This document shows, one piece after another, positions 1 through 13,530 of a DNA stretch of 64,000 bases. Within the stretch, counting starts at the first letter, position 1; each line of letters opens with the position of its first letter. The position numbers were made by a program, and so were the translations under genes. The DNA is from Dallia pectoralis (Eukaryota > Chordata > Actinopteri > Esociformes > Umbridae), in NCBI GenBank assembly GCA_029465975.1, contig CM055737.1, forward strand, positions 10,613,766-10,677,765, given 5' to 3'. Under the pieces are notes generated by a model that had not been told where the DNA came from, searched no databases, and was given only the letters and a program-made list of their open reading frames with translations.

Positions 1-3000
1 TTTTTCTTTGCTTTTTTTCTTTATTGCAGATTCCTAAGTCTTTGGCACGCACAGGGACGGCAGGGCACAGGTCCTTGCCAAAAGCGCACTCCTCTTAGAA
101 CTGTAGTCAGAGAGACGACAGACTAAAGGGACCAGGTGCAAAGCAGGTCCAATTTGCGACCCAGTACAGAAATCCACTGTGGGTTTCTTTTGAGCGGAGC
201 AAAAACAACACATTGTTGGGCAAACACCATTTGGAGTAATTTTCCTATTGATTGTTTTTGCAAGCTTGCTTCTTGTTTTTTCTAACTGGAGATAAGTATT
301 TCATGTCGTGGCTGCTTGTTGTACTTCTGTACCTGGCCCCTAGGGGCAGCACATGTTTAAGGCGAGGGGAGTCGGAGACAGCTTTGTTACACATTGAGGA
401 CACTTAAACCTGCATTCAATCCACCATTAAGACAAACACTACAGCAAAATAGAACATGTTAAACACCACCACTTGGCCAGAATACAATTGGTTAATCCCT
501 GTGGCACAGAAAACGTGTGGCATTCTGTCTGCGCCACTTAGAAATCAGGTCGACATTTCTGTCACTCGGGAGGAAACGGAAACAAACAAATCTTTACTCT
601 GGAACAGTGATTCTGCTTCTCCAGTTGAAGTCAATTCCGTGCCTGATTTATTAACACAGTATTGTGTCACCATAACCCATATATGTGCATTAAGGTATAT
701 AGCTGTGGGCTATACTATATACTGATCATACATTAAAATAAAAACACTGATTGCTTTAGCGCCTCGTTGGATACTGTGGTAAATGAGTGCATTGTGTTAT
801 CCTCTGACTTTTAGGAGTCAGTGCAGGGTTACTGATAAGCACACAATTTGAATGGAGACGACAGACTCCTCACTCATTGGCCCTCTCCTATTGCCTAGCA
901 ATGCGCACGTGAGTGACAGCTCCTCTCTCTGGCTACACGCCCACACACAGGCAGTAGCCATGGCGATCGTCTCACAACTCTCTTTCTCTGTCTCTCACTC
1001 TGTTTTCTTTTCAACTCTCTCTTGCTACTTGTGGTGGCAGTAGCTTTTCTCCGGTTGGCGCTGTGTTTTCCTACGCATGCATGCTTGCACTGTTTTCTTG
1101 CCTGTGCCAGTCCTATAGGCAGGGGGCAGACTGGATCTCTTTTTGGTTACCTCATCACATGTGATGTCCCACCACGTCTATCTCCTGCCCTGTGTTTGTG
1201 CCTGTGGTTTTGTAACTTTGAAGATATTTGATTTTTTTTGTACTTGTTTCATCAACGCATGAGCAGTTTGTTTTCTCCTTGAATTCTTGATATATTCATG
1301 CGGTTGCAGTATTTCCCAAAAAGATACTGTCAGTTTTATATATTTCTGCCGTTTTTTAAGTTTTCAAGCTTTCATTTATATTAACTGAGGTACAGTATAT
1401 AACGGAGCTGCTGCTCTTTACATCAGCTGGTGACCACCTCCAGCTGACAAACTTAAGCATTTGTATGTCCATTGATAAAGAGATGCATATTACCGAACTT
1501 AAGTCTCAGTGTATTCTGTAAGTATTTTGTGCTTTGAATTCACTGTGTACTGTCTTTTTGAAAACGTACCAGTACACAGCACAACTGATGCGAAAGCAAC
1601 TATTGTTTGTTGACTGTTGATAGTAAGGATGTCATTACAATTTACTCAGCTGTGTGATGTGATAACTATGCTATAGCTTGGATTCATGTCCTTTCTTTCA
1701 TTTTATTTTATAGTAAAATAATGCCTGTTTATATATTTCAAAGAGAATAGTTTTTGTAACTCCACGTTGGGATTTGTTTCTCTTGGAAATTACGTTTGAA
1801 GTGTAATATACTATGTTGGAGTCTGGAAATTAAGGAGACAACGAAATTAAGAAATGTATTATATTCTGGAGAAATGCATACAATGTAGTACTAACATTTC
1901 TTTCCATGTCAGTGAGGTTCCTCATAAAAACAAAATATTTGTCTCCGAAAAGTCCTTTTTTTACATGTACTGTCAAGATTGCCTTGACACCTCTAGTCAG
2001 ACAGCTAGGTGTCATATTTCTCACAGCCAATTTGAGTTACTGATCCGTTCACACAGAACGATAGAGTGTCAGTGATTATGTGTCAGGGCTGGCTTGCATT
2101 ATTTTACTTTAATACTTTAATCTAAATTTCATCAACAAGCACATCACATATTAATAAATATGAATACACTATGAATACAAGTCCATATACTCTCACCCTC
2201 TCAATGTCACGCCATTGGGCACTGGCTTGGATGGGTTTGGTTTGGTTCAGCTGGACAGATTGGAAGTGACAAACTTCTGCAAGTTGAGTTGATGTTTGGT
2301 TAACAGATTTGCTAAGTACCGTCTAACATCTTCCTATACTTTAGTCATGCCAGGGTCCATGGTTTAGTTTAAGGTAGTGACCGGGGCTCAGGAAGCTGAA
2401 CGGATAGGGGGTGAGTGTGTGTGTGCGAGAGCGATTACTTCAGCAGGTGAAGACTGCCAGGCCGTGATAAAGTTAGACGTTCTAACGTCACTTCCTTCAT
2501 TTGTTCTCGGTTTAATTTTGAGGTTTTTGAATCCAATGCGCCTCAGAGCTGGAAGCTAAGGAATTCCAAACGTGTTTAGTGATTATCTTACTGCCTGGGT
2601 TTAGCCAGCAGCTCTCTGGCTTTGTGTTTCTGAGAACTGGGTTGTTTCAAGCATCCCAACCCACATACATCCTGTTCTACACCCCTCCCTCTGGCCCCTT
2701 ATTAGCTCCCTTCAGTCCTACACGGGTCCCTAACTAATAGACTAAACCCATTTTGAATGCCTGCCTGCTCTACTAATGCATGGTCACAAAGACACAGAGC
2801 ATGAATGAACCACAATCATTAAACAAGCTGTGCTATTTGACCCGGCCAAGCTTAAATGCTCACGCAGATGCAGCCGCGGGGCAAAACTGAACGGTATGTG
2901 TGCATATGGGCATTTTGTGCACATTATGTTCCTGATCTGCGCCCTAAATTACACAATGGCGCTGTTACTGCTGCCTTGGCTGAGGAAGGTGAGCCACACC

Positions 3001-5640
3001 ACTACGAGGAATTTCTCTGAAGAGGAAGAGGGCCCCGTGCCCTGGGGAGTCTGGAATTTCTGTTTGGCTCCTCACACGAGGAAATTCGGACACTGCTCTT
3101 GATTGCTCTCGACACCACGCCCCTCCTTTTTTAGACGGTCTAAAGGTAAAAAAAAGAAACATTACCAGCAGTGATGATATTGGCTTTAAATTCAGTCCCT
3201 CCAAGACATTGTAAATAATTAGACTGCTGAAACATTTGCATGTAGTATGAATTCATTTTAAACTCTAAATATCATCCATTTACATTGTGCTAACCGCAGT
3301 AGATCTTGGCCCAGTCTACCGTGTATGTGCATTTGACACACGGTAATAAGGCAACCTTCCTTTACCGGGGACGGGTAAATGGGTCCACAAGTTCTTTTTT
3401 CTCAGAATTTTAGAAGTTGCAGAGTTGAAATTAAATCTGGATTCTTGTTGGAAAATAGCAATGCAGCATTTCCTGTCTGAGAGGAAGCAGGAAGTGACTG
3501 GAGGATGGCGATACTACTCTCTGGGCCATAAGAACAATACAAAGTCTTCCTATCACAGGAAAAGGATCTGCGTCAAAGGCAGCCTGACCAGGTTTTATGA
3601 AGGCCAACGGCACATACCCTAAGGATAAATCACTGTGTTCACTCCACACAGACGTATCCCTCAGACAGTAATGGTTTTGGACAAGTGTGTGGTTATTCAA
3701 GCCCTAGCCTTTATGGTGTACAACAGTACTGATATTGTTTTATACTGCACACACCTTACTTGTTTCTCATTACCATACTAAGGTGCTATTTCTATTGGTG
3801 GATACAAATTTAAATTGTTCACGTGTCAGTAAAGGACGACGTGCATCATAAGATTTAGGGCCATTCGATCGAGGGTCGATGCAACAGTGTGGATAATGTG
3901 TATAATAATGCAGATTTGTAGTTTTGAGTAAAGGTCTGTTACATAGTAACTTACATGACCTCATATTCAGCACAGTTTTTACCGACTTTCTGAACATCCT
4001 CTTATGACCACATTGCGATTAATTCGGCTTGCTGACTGCAGTATAACTACAGTGTATAGTAGTTTTTTCAGACAAAAATATAGTATACGTTATGCAGCTA
4101 AATAACCTACTTGGATGCAAGACAGCACGTAGGTCTTTGAAGATGTCATTCGTGAAGCATTTTTCAGTAGGATAGAGGGTGTTTGCACTTCCCTATCAGT
4201 TGGAAACACACACAGGAATTCCGGCTTTGGAATGGCCGTCCAGTTCCCGGCCTGGAGAGGGAGGTGTGCATAAAAAGCACTTTGAACAGAGGCAGGCATT
4301 CTGCATTCGACAGCGAAGGAACACTATAGTAAAATGCGTGCTTGTAAGTGGCGGTGAACCCAACGTGGGAGATCCGATGCAGCCGGCCTAAAGGTCGGTG
4401 AATGTAGTTGGGGTCTACATTTATCAAGATAGTCAGGACGGTTGGCACTGTGCTCTCCATTTGTGGGTAAGTTGGGAGTATAAGATAATAATTCTCTATA
4501 TCTTGTGTTTGTTTTTACCTGAAACATTTTAACATGTAGCATAGCCTTATTGTTGTGTGATATGCAAACATGTAAATTGACAGTATACAAAAACAAGCAT
4601 TCTATTGTTTTTAATTGGATTAATGCAAAAAATGTTTAAATGAAATATTGTCCACGAATTCATTATATTGAATCGCGCGCGTTTGCTTTTAAAATAAATT
4701 GTTGCAGCAAGGTTAAGTATCCATCTACTGAGATTAAGACCTAGTGGGACATTTGTGTTTGTAGGTAGCCTATAGTCAGTATCTTGTTTTGTCATTTAAA
4801 ATGCGTATGCATATTGGTTATTGTTAACGCTTATAATATATCCTCTGATTAAATATGAAGACTAACCACCACCCCTGTTTCAGATCCCCCAGGGTGTATG
4901 GAAGCTATAACATCTCAACCTCCAACCTCAACGTGACATGTAGGCAAACCTATACGAACAAGTGATGGGATTGAGGACTGTAGGCTCCTCGTAGCCAGAG
5001 CAAGTACAGAAGATACTTGAAGATATGTTAGTTTCTGCCTGCTTCACGGTCCATTATTACTTTTGGTACGCGCTAGGCCAGTCTCAAACTCGTACCGTGA
5101 GTAATAATGCATCGTGGCTGTCACAAGTCACCCTATATAACTGGACCGGAAACCTGACCCTGTGATTCTGGTTACCACTGCAGGGATCCCAACTCTGAAA
5201 GCTGCATTTGAATCTTTAAGACATTTGATTCCAACATTAATTGTTAAACTGCTTACTATATATCTTACTATATATAATAAATAAATATATGTATATTGTT
5301 ACACGTATAGGCTGTGAGGCCTACTGTGTTGGTGATAACCATAAGGACACATTCAGAGCACTTAATGCTTTATTCAAAGAAAAATCCAAACCTATTTGTG
5401 AAATAATTTATAACTCTAAATGTTTATTGCAAAAATGAATTCCCTGTGTTTGTGACTGGTGGCTTAAGGGCTTTGTATGTCAATTGATCTGAATCTGATC
5501 TTGTTTTAATAAATACAATGATATAAATAAACACAGCAATAAAAGTGAAAGACTATTCTGTTCAATTGAATATAATCTTTATTGGAAGTACATATAATGT
5601 TGTAATTAAATCCTAACAATGGGAATTTAAACGCATTGAC
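1..5640. other. Intergenic sequence upstream of pierce1, no gene recognised
   Basis: Only short ORFs are present (under about 100 codons). None resembles a known protein, and I could not assemble them into exons with splice sites. The composition is AT-rich single-copy-looking DNA with scattered low-complexity runs. A short CT-rich stretch lies near 975-1025. I see no tRNA, tandem array or clear transposon. Confidence 0.5.
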
Positions 5641-5653
5641 CATAGTGACACAG

Positions 5654-5718
5654 TGACGTCACGTTCATTCACTTCCTACTCGAGCTCTATTAATTCCCAC
5701 ATCACTTAGATGACGTCA
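5654..5718. promoter_or_regulatory. Two full CRE sites upstream of pierce1
   Basis: The full palindromic cAMP-response element TGACGTCA occurs at 5654-5661 and again at 5711-5718, with start points 57 bp apart. Both lie within 150 bp upstream of the pierce1 start codon. CREB/ATF-family proteins bind this motif. Two exact 8-mers this close together next to a gene start are unlikely by chance, but function is inferred. Confidence 0.55.
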
Positions 5719-5733
5719 CCTAGTTACTTGTGT

Positions 5734-5745
5734 GTTGGTAGCAAC
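5734..5745. promoter_or_regulatory. Candidate RFX X-box (imperfect) upstream of pierce1
   Basis: The sequence GTTGGTAGCAAC has the GTTG...CAAC arms of an X-box. Its right half, AGCAAC, fits the RGYAAC half-site, while the left half is degenerate. RFX factors control many ciliary genes, and the site is 56 bp upstream of the start codon of a ciliary gene. The call rests on one good half-site plus context. Confidence 0.35.
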
Positions 5746-5800
5746 CAGTAGGAGGGCTTATTGTGTCGTGTGGATCTGGACGGTATAATCATTCACAATC

Positions 5801-7029
5801 ATGAATCCTGGAGACGAAATGGAAACTCGTCCATCAAACGACCATGAGCCAATGAAAACCAGTGATGTTTACAATGTGGACAAACGTCTACCTGCACGGT
5901 TTAATAACCCGGAGTGCTTTCATGGATACAGGTGAGTGGTGCTGATCCCGGAAGTCGGGGTTTATAATGTCCCCATGGGAATAGAGCAATCGGATGGTGT
6001 TTCTAGTAAGTTATACATCTCTATCTGTATGCTACAGGGGGACACAGATATATCCCTCCTGCAAATAAATCTCACTTGTTATTGAGTGGGAACTCGACCA
6101 GATAGTGGCACAATCACAGAAAATGTTAAAAAAAAAATCACACAAAATGTTAACGAGGAATAAGGTGGTCCTAATGTGTGAATATTGTTGTTAAGGTTAT
6201 AGGAATGTTTCCACCTGTCAACTGTTTCAGATTATGATGCACAACCATAATCCACTCCTATCACCACTGACCAGAGCTGTCTGTACTCTAACCCTACTTT
6301 ACTTAAACGGACATCCTGTTGTGAATTTGGCTGTAACAGATCTACATGAATTATTGCACGCATGCACTCTAAGAACTGTCTGAGTATTATAATACAACAC
6401 CATAATATATTTGGGTATTCCAACCTTTAAGGCCCGGTAAAGTTTCTGTTTTTTTTCTGGTGCAGTTTAATATAATACTGTAAATTATTTATATTTTCTT
6501 CTTTGTACTTGGACCACTCTATGACAGTTAAAAAAGTATTTATTGAGAAAATATAATTAATAATTTGACTTTTCTTGTATAAATTCAATATTGAATGCAC
6601 TGCGTTTAACTAGTAAAATGTATGTTTGCAACGTTGTAAAACTGATCCGGTGATTGTTTAACTTAGTACCAAGAATAACCACCCATTCTACCGGACATCC
6701 AATCAAATATATGGAAACAAGGGACCGACGTTTCATGAAATGCCGGTAAGAATGATGCCATAATCAGCATGAGAAACAATGTGAACAATTGAAAGGTGAT
6801 TCTTTGGATTGATCAGTGGGTGTGTTATTTCCTGTCCCAACAGACATCTTTCCATGGCAGCCACCGAAAGTTTTCAGAACACATGCTGAAAAGTGGGATG
6901 TTCAGAGACAATGGGTTCAACACATCCATTGAAAAGAGCCAAATCGCCACACACAACACCATCCCAATGTTTCAAGACAGGATCAACTTTCATAATGTCT
7001 CCGGCATTGAGAATTGTCAGAAGAATTGA
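5801..7029 (+). CDS. pierce1: PIERCE1 (piercer of microtubule wall 1, C9orf116 family), three exons
   Basis: Three coding exons: 5801-5931, 6667-6745 and 6844-7029. All have GT donors and AG acceptors, the phases join exactly, and the product is 131 residues. The start is the first ATG of exon 1 and begins MNPGDEMETR. Family signatures are RFNNPECFHGYR across the exon 1/2 boundary and FYRTSNQIYGNKGPTFHEMP in exon 2. Exon 3 holds the conserved GMFRDNGFNTSIEKS and DRINFH stretches. Human PIERCE1 has a similar length and order of blocks. The family is known as a microtubule inner protein that helps attach inner structures to the wall of ciliary doublet microtubules and is needed for motile cilia and left-right patterning. 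There is no signal peptide or membrane segment. The gene converges on olfm1, its neighbour in human 9q34 as well. PIERCE2 is the main alternative, but the exon 2 block fits PIERCE1 better. Confidence 0.9.
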
Positions 7030-10027
7030 AAGCATTGCTAAACATTGCCTAATTGTTTTTCATTGTAATTAATATTTGTTCATGATTATTAACTCTCATA
7101 TGTTTTATTGATCATACAATTCGGGTTTTATTCATGACATACCTTTTATCAGTTAATACAGAACTTAGGTCTCACATTATTGGTGGCATTAATTTCTGTC
7201 TGTTCATGTTAATAGAGACCTTCCCTCAGAATCAGTTTTGGCCACTAGGTGGTGATCAAACAACATCTTGTAGAGCATATTTCTGGCACATGATTCAAAG
7301 AGATTGATGAGTTTAGATTTCGTGTCCCTTGAGACTGTGGACAACTTAAAGAATTCATCCAACTCACAGAACCTATAAAACAGAATATCTTATGCTTTTT
7401 CAACAATTTAGTAGATATTACATCTATGGTTTAATTGATCCATGTAGTTATTTTTAACCCTCCTGAATTCTGAAAAAAAAAACTGGGCCATGAAAACACA
7501 AGTATTACAATATTGTCTTACTGTGGTTGCTAGGAAACTGGTGAACCAAGATAAGTAACAAGAAAATATAAATCAGTGGCAAATCATCTTGTTCGATTTT
7601 GAGACATTCGATTTGATGCTCTGAGATGTGGATCAATGATTCCCATTTATACTGCCATAGCCCTCTGTTTTTGGCACTACATAAATTGTGGGTTTGTTAC
7701 GAGAACCACTGAACACATCTGGGGAGCCCATGCACTATAGACAACGAGTTTTATTGTCAAATGTCTAAGCAATATTATCGACACAGTGTGCAATACCATA
7801 GAGCACATTCCATAAGCAGGTAACATTTTCAAAATTGTAGTATCTAACTATCTGTCATTAACCCTATCAATCCGTGTGTGTCCGGTTCCAATGGTTCTGT
7901 CTAGGCACATTCCAACCATCTCGAATCTTACAGTTCCTCCGTCTGCTACAGATCATAATTAGGAGGTAACGCACATGGGAACATCTCCCACGGCCACAGA
8001 CACATTTTCCTTTGTTTTAGTGTGCAGAGCTCTTTTTCTCTCTGGGGAGACAAGAGACATTTTCAGCTCAGTAATGACTGTCAAAAATCTGACAGGCTAG
8101 AGCTGGCAGTGTGGTTGAAATACTGCAATACCATGGCAGTGAACGGAATCAAAATCACATCTGGCTGGTTCTGTCAGAGCTATCAGGTGTAAATTACAAG
8201 GCGGCCGTCTGTTCTTTCCTTTTCATAATTTTTTCACATTTTCAGAGTCTAAAGGTGTTGCTCGGAACAGTATTTAACAGATGTTCTGGATTGCTTCAGA
8301 TCAGATATCCAGACAAGCATGTTGTTGCTGTTTTCTCTCTGTTTCTCCAGGTTAACAAGTGTGACAGATATAATCTACAACTCACATTCTGTATAGGATT
8401 ATAAACCGGCTATTTATGACTGTTCTTAGGCTATGTGCTAAATGCTAACACAGAAGGCATAAGTATTCAGCACTGGACCCAGTTTGTTGATGCTTTATAA
8501 CAGGCTGTCTATGCTTCGGGATTCAGAAATAATAGCTCTGAGAGGCTCCCTGGATTGTCGGACAGGACTGTCTTCTCTAATAATACTTTAATTGGTCTGC
8601 TTGTATTAGGGATTGTCTGTGTAAGACAGATTTTCAGAGCTTGTCGTGATTTTATTGGCCATAAAAAAGTGTTGTGGTTCGCTCAAAGAATGACATTTGT
8701 ATTGTGGTTTCACGATGAACTTAGAAAAACAATAGTATATTTAAAACTATAGCAGAGATAGATAAAAGTGAGTTCCTATTTTCTGTATTTTCCAATAAAG
8801 CGGCAGTATTCCCAAGTAATCTGTATGTTTAAATTACCATTTTAACTGTACACTGCTCCTATTAGTATGATATCAAAGACATACTGTACTTATCGGTTGA
8901 GTGTCGATCACAGCACAGGAAAATAGTCGAAATATTCACATTTGATATAATTAGCTGATGCTCCTCTCTGTAGAGACATAACTGGGCAAGAAAGATGAAT
9001 GTGGTCTAGTGTGGTGTCAGGTGGTGTGGTGACTGAAGGGTTTGTATGGAAACAGTGCTGTTAGTAAAGATTTCATCTGATTCTAAAGGTGGCTTGCCAG
9101 CTTCTAACACTAAATGCTGATGAAGTGGGTCAAGATCTGGACAGCCAACTAAGTCAGGGCTTCATTATTCTTGATAGCAGTCTGGGGCCCAAGCAACAGA
9201 CAAAACAAGACTATTTCAACAGATCTGTTTTCACTTGTATTTTAGAAGTTGCACGTGAATACCTTTAATGACCTCTTTCTGACCTCATGGACTACCATGG
9301 GCAATACCCCTTCATGTGTGCTAATAACATCACTCTAGAAGTGATCATTGCAATCCCAGGTGAACAGCACATGCATAAAAACAACATAAATAACTCTGGC
9401 CCAAAACTAGAAGCTGCTCTCTTAGAATTGATTGGGATAGCTCGATGCCCATACCTGGAGTGTGTTGTGCTACTACAAAGTTAATAATGAATTACAGAAA
9501 GGTTTTCATGTTCCCATCAGTTTTTGAACAATATATTTATTAGTTTTCCATTTTCAAATCACATCAAATTATACAGTGAAGAACAAAACAATACAACAGA
9601 TAAGATGAAAACATTTGCCATTTCAAATAATTACATTTCATAAGCTAATTTGTAAGTAAGTACATTTGTTAATTTGCTAATTTAAAAATTCCATAAGAGA
9701 GCATGCAGGTGCTTTAGAGAAGTGACACAGAATGTGCCCTGAAAGAATATATTCATCTAGGCACCTCACATTTCACATAATTGTGCATCTTGTTAGTTCC
9801 TGTCAGATATTTGTACCCACACACACACAGATCTCGCACCCAGAACAAAGCCAATTTAGAGGCTGTCCTGACATTCAACAGCCACAATGAACCAACCATA
9901 AAGTAGTACACTGTCACCAGACAATGACAGTGAATGTTCTGCAGTCTCTTTGATATTTTTACTACGTCATTTGTTTTGTTTTATGGCTGAAGTATTCATT
10001 TTGACAGCCAATATTCTTTAGGCCTAC

Positions 10028-10078
<51 letters not shown>

Positions 10079-12285
10079 ATGTGTGTGTGTTAAAACAAAG
10101 CAGATGGGGCTGTCTCCTTGTCCTCCACGCACAGTTGATCCACAAATCTAATCCTGACGTGCCCACCATTGCTGCTCTATAACAGTACTTACATAACTTC
10201 TTATGACACTGCTGGTTTGATTCCTAGTCAAAACGAAGATGCTCGACAGGCAAGTAATTCCTTAGAAAGGGGCGGTGCTTCCTCACCTGAGGGCGAAGGA
10301 ACAAAAGAATAGCGTTAGTTTACTGCCAAGACGAGCCATCGTCGGTTATTATCAGGAAAATTATTCAAAGAGGACTAGTGTACGTGACACGGATATTTTC
10401 TAGAAAGTCAAGTCAAATATATAGACAAGCAAAATATGCTACTGAGCTGCATTTTGTTTACATAACGTGTCCTCTGAAGGTAGACCTGCTAGACATATTT
10501 TGTAATAGCTCATCTTGCAGCTTTGCATCAATATCTTACTTCATTTCTATTCTGTCGATTTTTACAATACATCCGAGTATTTTAATCGTCACGTTAAAGA
10601 ACCCATGTAGTGCAATTTTGGTTTATTGAGTGTTTTCACATATCAGAATGGACTTTTGGAACGTCTATTGGTTGCGAGGAAAGAGCAAGAGCCAAGAAGG
10701 AACAAAATCGAGTAAAGGCCTGCTGAGCTGGTGTTTTTCTGAACCTCAAGCCGTGGTTTAAGCATGTTAGATCCACTCGTCAGTTATAGTGTTGGAACAC
10801 CGTACATCTGCCTCATCTCTCACCTAATACGCTAGCTTGTGTACCTGTCTTCCCTTTCGATTAGCTTTGCAAATTGCTAGCATTCTGCAACGTTTCACTC
10901 CGTTCCTCCCACTCATTTGGTTTCTGTTCATTTGCGTAATTAATGACCACCAGGAAAGACAATGCATAGTCATCATCAACATATTTCAAGGATCCGTTGC
11001 CCAAAAAGCTGTGGACCCATTTCTTCATAAGAGAGGAGAACCTGAGAGAAAGTTTCCCACCACAGCAGGCCAGTGAGAAGAAAGAGAAATACCATCTATT
11101 AATTTCAGTTGAAAGCAAGTAAACAAATTGTATCAGAACTACGTAGGTACCATATTCATTTAATAGACATAAAACGAACACCACAGACAGGCAACCAATG
11201 GAAAACGTATATACTATATATGTTGGTTCTTGCTGCATTAGCTTAAAATAAAACCCAGCAACAAATGCTGTAGTATAGCAGCTTTTTTCTACCAGTAGGC
11301 TAAAGGGAGAGTTTTCCCAATCTTGAACTAAGTGCAGGGCTTGTCATCTAGGTTGTTCAAGCAGAGCTTTGTTTCTTGATGCCTGATTATAGAGGCTAAG
11401 CTGGTATACGCGCTCAACCATGCCACGGTTGTCTCCCTGTGCCTGCACTGTTTTTACTTCAACATTTCTTGGCTTCGGCAAAAGAAAATGAAGGTGCACT
11501 GAGGAGTATTTGTCTCCTTTATCTTGAAAGCCTTTTAAATATTCATGACTGTTTTCCCTCTCTCAAGGATTCGTTTGCCAACGTTGCCCTCCTTCTATTG
11601 ATGCATCCTGAGTGAACACGCGGCCAAATGGCCGATTAGAGTTTACAATTATATCGCCCAACCTCTTCTTTGGAAACTGGAATCATTGTTGGTCTTTTTT
11701 TAATAAACTAGCTCAGTGGCAAATCCGGATGGCCAACTTTGTAGAAAAAATGCAGAAACACAGAACAATGTTCTGTTGTCTCACCTGTGAGTCTGTTATA
11801 TTTTTTAGATGTATGTAATATTTGAACAGTGTTTCTATAGGGTAGCAGACGCCTCCTCCGAACAGTACATGGGTGTTCTCCCGGTCACACCTTCATGTGT
11901 TTAGGCTTTTGGTGGCCCTTGTGGATGAGCTCCAGGATGTAGTCAGCTGAGAGTAGGGCAGTGTGCCACACTAGGCACTACAGATGCCATATGTCAGAGC
12001 TGAAGTCCTGTGGTATGTGTCGCTTGGCACTCTGTGTGACTGGTGAGGAATAGGAAGAAAAGCGAAGGAAAAACACCAACAGAAGGATGACACGTTCTGA
12101 GGTGAAAATGTTAGCATCTCGTGTATCTTCAGTTTGTTATACATTGGTCAAGGTACATTTCTTGAGACTCTTCGAGTCTGTTGATATATTACCATTTTGT
12201 AATTTGTTTTGAGTCGACTATCATGTCTACACATCCATTTTGTCAGTCCAGGCTATAATTCTGCATGATGCGTTACATCAAAGGA
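7030..12285. other. Intergenic sequence between pierce1 and olfm1, no gene recognised
   Basis: No ORF over about 125 codons and no recognisable domain. No convincing AATAAA was seen just after the pierce1 stop. The only clear structure is the (GT)n run listed separately. The rest looks like ordinary AT-rich non-coding DNA. Confidence 0.45.
10029..10091. repeat. (GT)n microsatellite
   Basis: A nearly pure GT dinucleotide run interrupted once by GGAT near its right end. Confidence 0.95.
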
Positions 12286-12320
12286 ATTTAGCAGATTCTC
12301 TGATCCAGAGCGGCTTACAG
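12286..12320. repeat. Fragment of a common teleost dispersed repeat
   Basis: The stretch around ATTTAGCAGATTCTCTGATC followed by CAGAGCGGCTTACAG resembles the widespread fish repeat core that reads 'TTTAGCAGA..CT..TATCCAGAGCGACTTACAG'. Only about 35 bp is recognisable. Its class is not assigned here. Confidence 0.4.
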
Positions 12321-12867
12321 TATTGAGTGCATTAACAGAGGACACCCCCAGCTACTGTTGCCCTGGAGCTAATGGTTATTTATCTGATTAGAAAAACTCT
12401 AAACTACATTCCAATTTCATTAATGTTGTAATTAAAGTCAGTTCAAAATGATAATGTATTCTCTGTTTCTCTAGGAAGTTTCAAAATACCCCAACAAAAA
12501 AGGTAGCTTTTTTCCTAATACTCAGCACACTTGCCGTGACAAAATGTGTATTGTTATACTTGATGTAATACTATCTGTTCTAGTTTTACTGCAGATGGAT
12601 TTTCTGGATATATGGGGGAGAAAACATGGGGGAACAATTGATAACCAAGAAATTAGCTAACTTACAAAAATGGATATTATAAGGAAAAACTGATCAATGT
12701 CACAGAATTGTGAATTTATTGACATTTACATTACATCAATAGGATGTTTGGGGAAAATTCTGATGCCCACTAGAAATACATGAAAACAATGGGATCAATC
12801 AATATAGAATCAATCAATTGCTGGTTTTCTCAAGAGGGCTAGCATTTTTTTTAGGCTAAACATTTAT

Positions 12868-13530
12868 TTTAGCATCCTGCCCCATGATGGAGTGTTCCTG
12901 TATTTTAGCATCTTAACATCCCTGAAGGAATGTTCCTGTATTTTAGCATCTTAGCATCCATGACAGATTGTTCAGGTATTTTAGCATCTTAGCATCCATG
13001 ACAGAGTGTTCCTGTATTTTAGCATCTTAGAATCCATGACGGAAAGTTCCTGTATTTTAGCATCTTAGCATCCATGACAGAGTGTTCCTGTATTTTAGCA
13101 TCTTAGAATCCATGACGGAAAGTTCCTGTATTTTAGCATCCATGACAGAGTGTTCCTGTATTTTAGCATCCATGACGGAATGTTCCTGTATTTTAGCGTC
13201 TTAGCATCCATGACAGAGTGTTCCTGTATTTTAGCATCTTAGCATCCATGATGGAGTGTTCCTGTATTTTAGCATCTTAATATCCATGAAGGAATGTTCC
13301 TGTATTTTAGCATCTTACCATCCATGACAGAGTGTTCCTGTTTTTTAGCATCTTAGCATCCATGACGGAATGTTCCTGTATTTTAGCATCTTAGCATTCA
13401 TGACAGAGTGTTCCTGTATTTTATCATCTTAGCATCCATAACGGAGTGTTCCTGTATTTTAGCATCTTAGCATCCATGACGGAATGTTCCTGTATTTTAG
13501 CATCTTAGCATCCATGAAGGAGTGTTCCGT
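12868..13530. repeat. 38-bp minisatellite, about 17 copies
   Basis: Tandem unit of about 38 bp containing GTTCCTGTATTTTAGCATC. Two variants alternate irregularly, one with GACAGAGTG and one with GACGGAATG. Some units lack the 8-bp CTTAGCAT segment. It lies between the convergent 3' ends of pierce1 and olfm1. Confidence 0.95.

Noticed and set aside
12868..13530. Regular repeat array considered as CRISPR-like
   Set aside because: Units are contiguous tandem copies without unique spacers, and the genome is eukaryotic.
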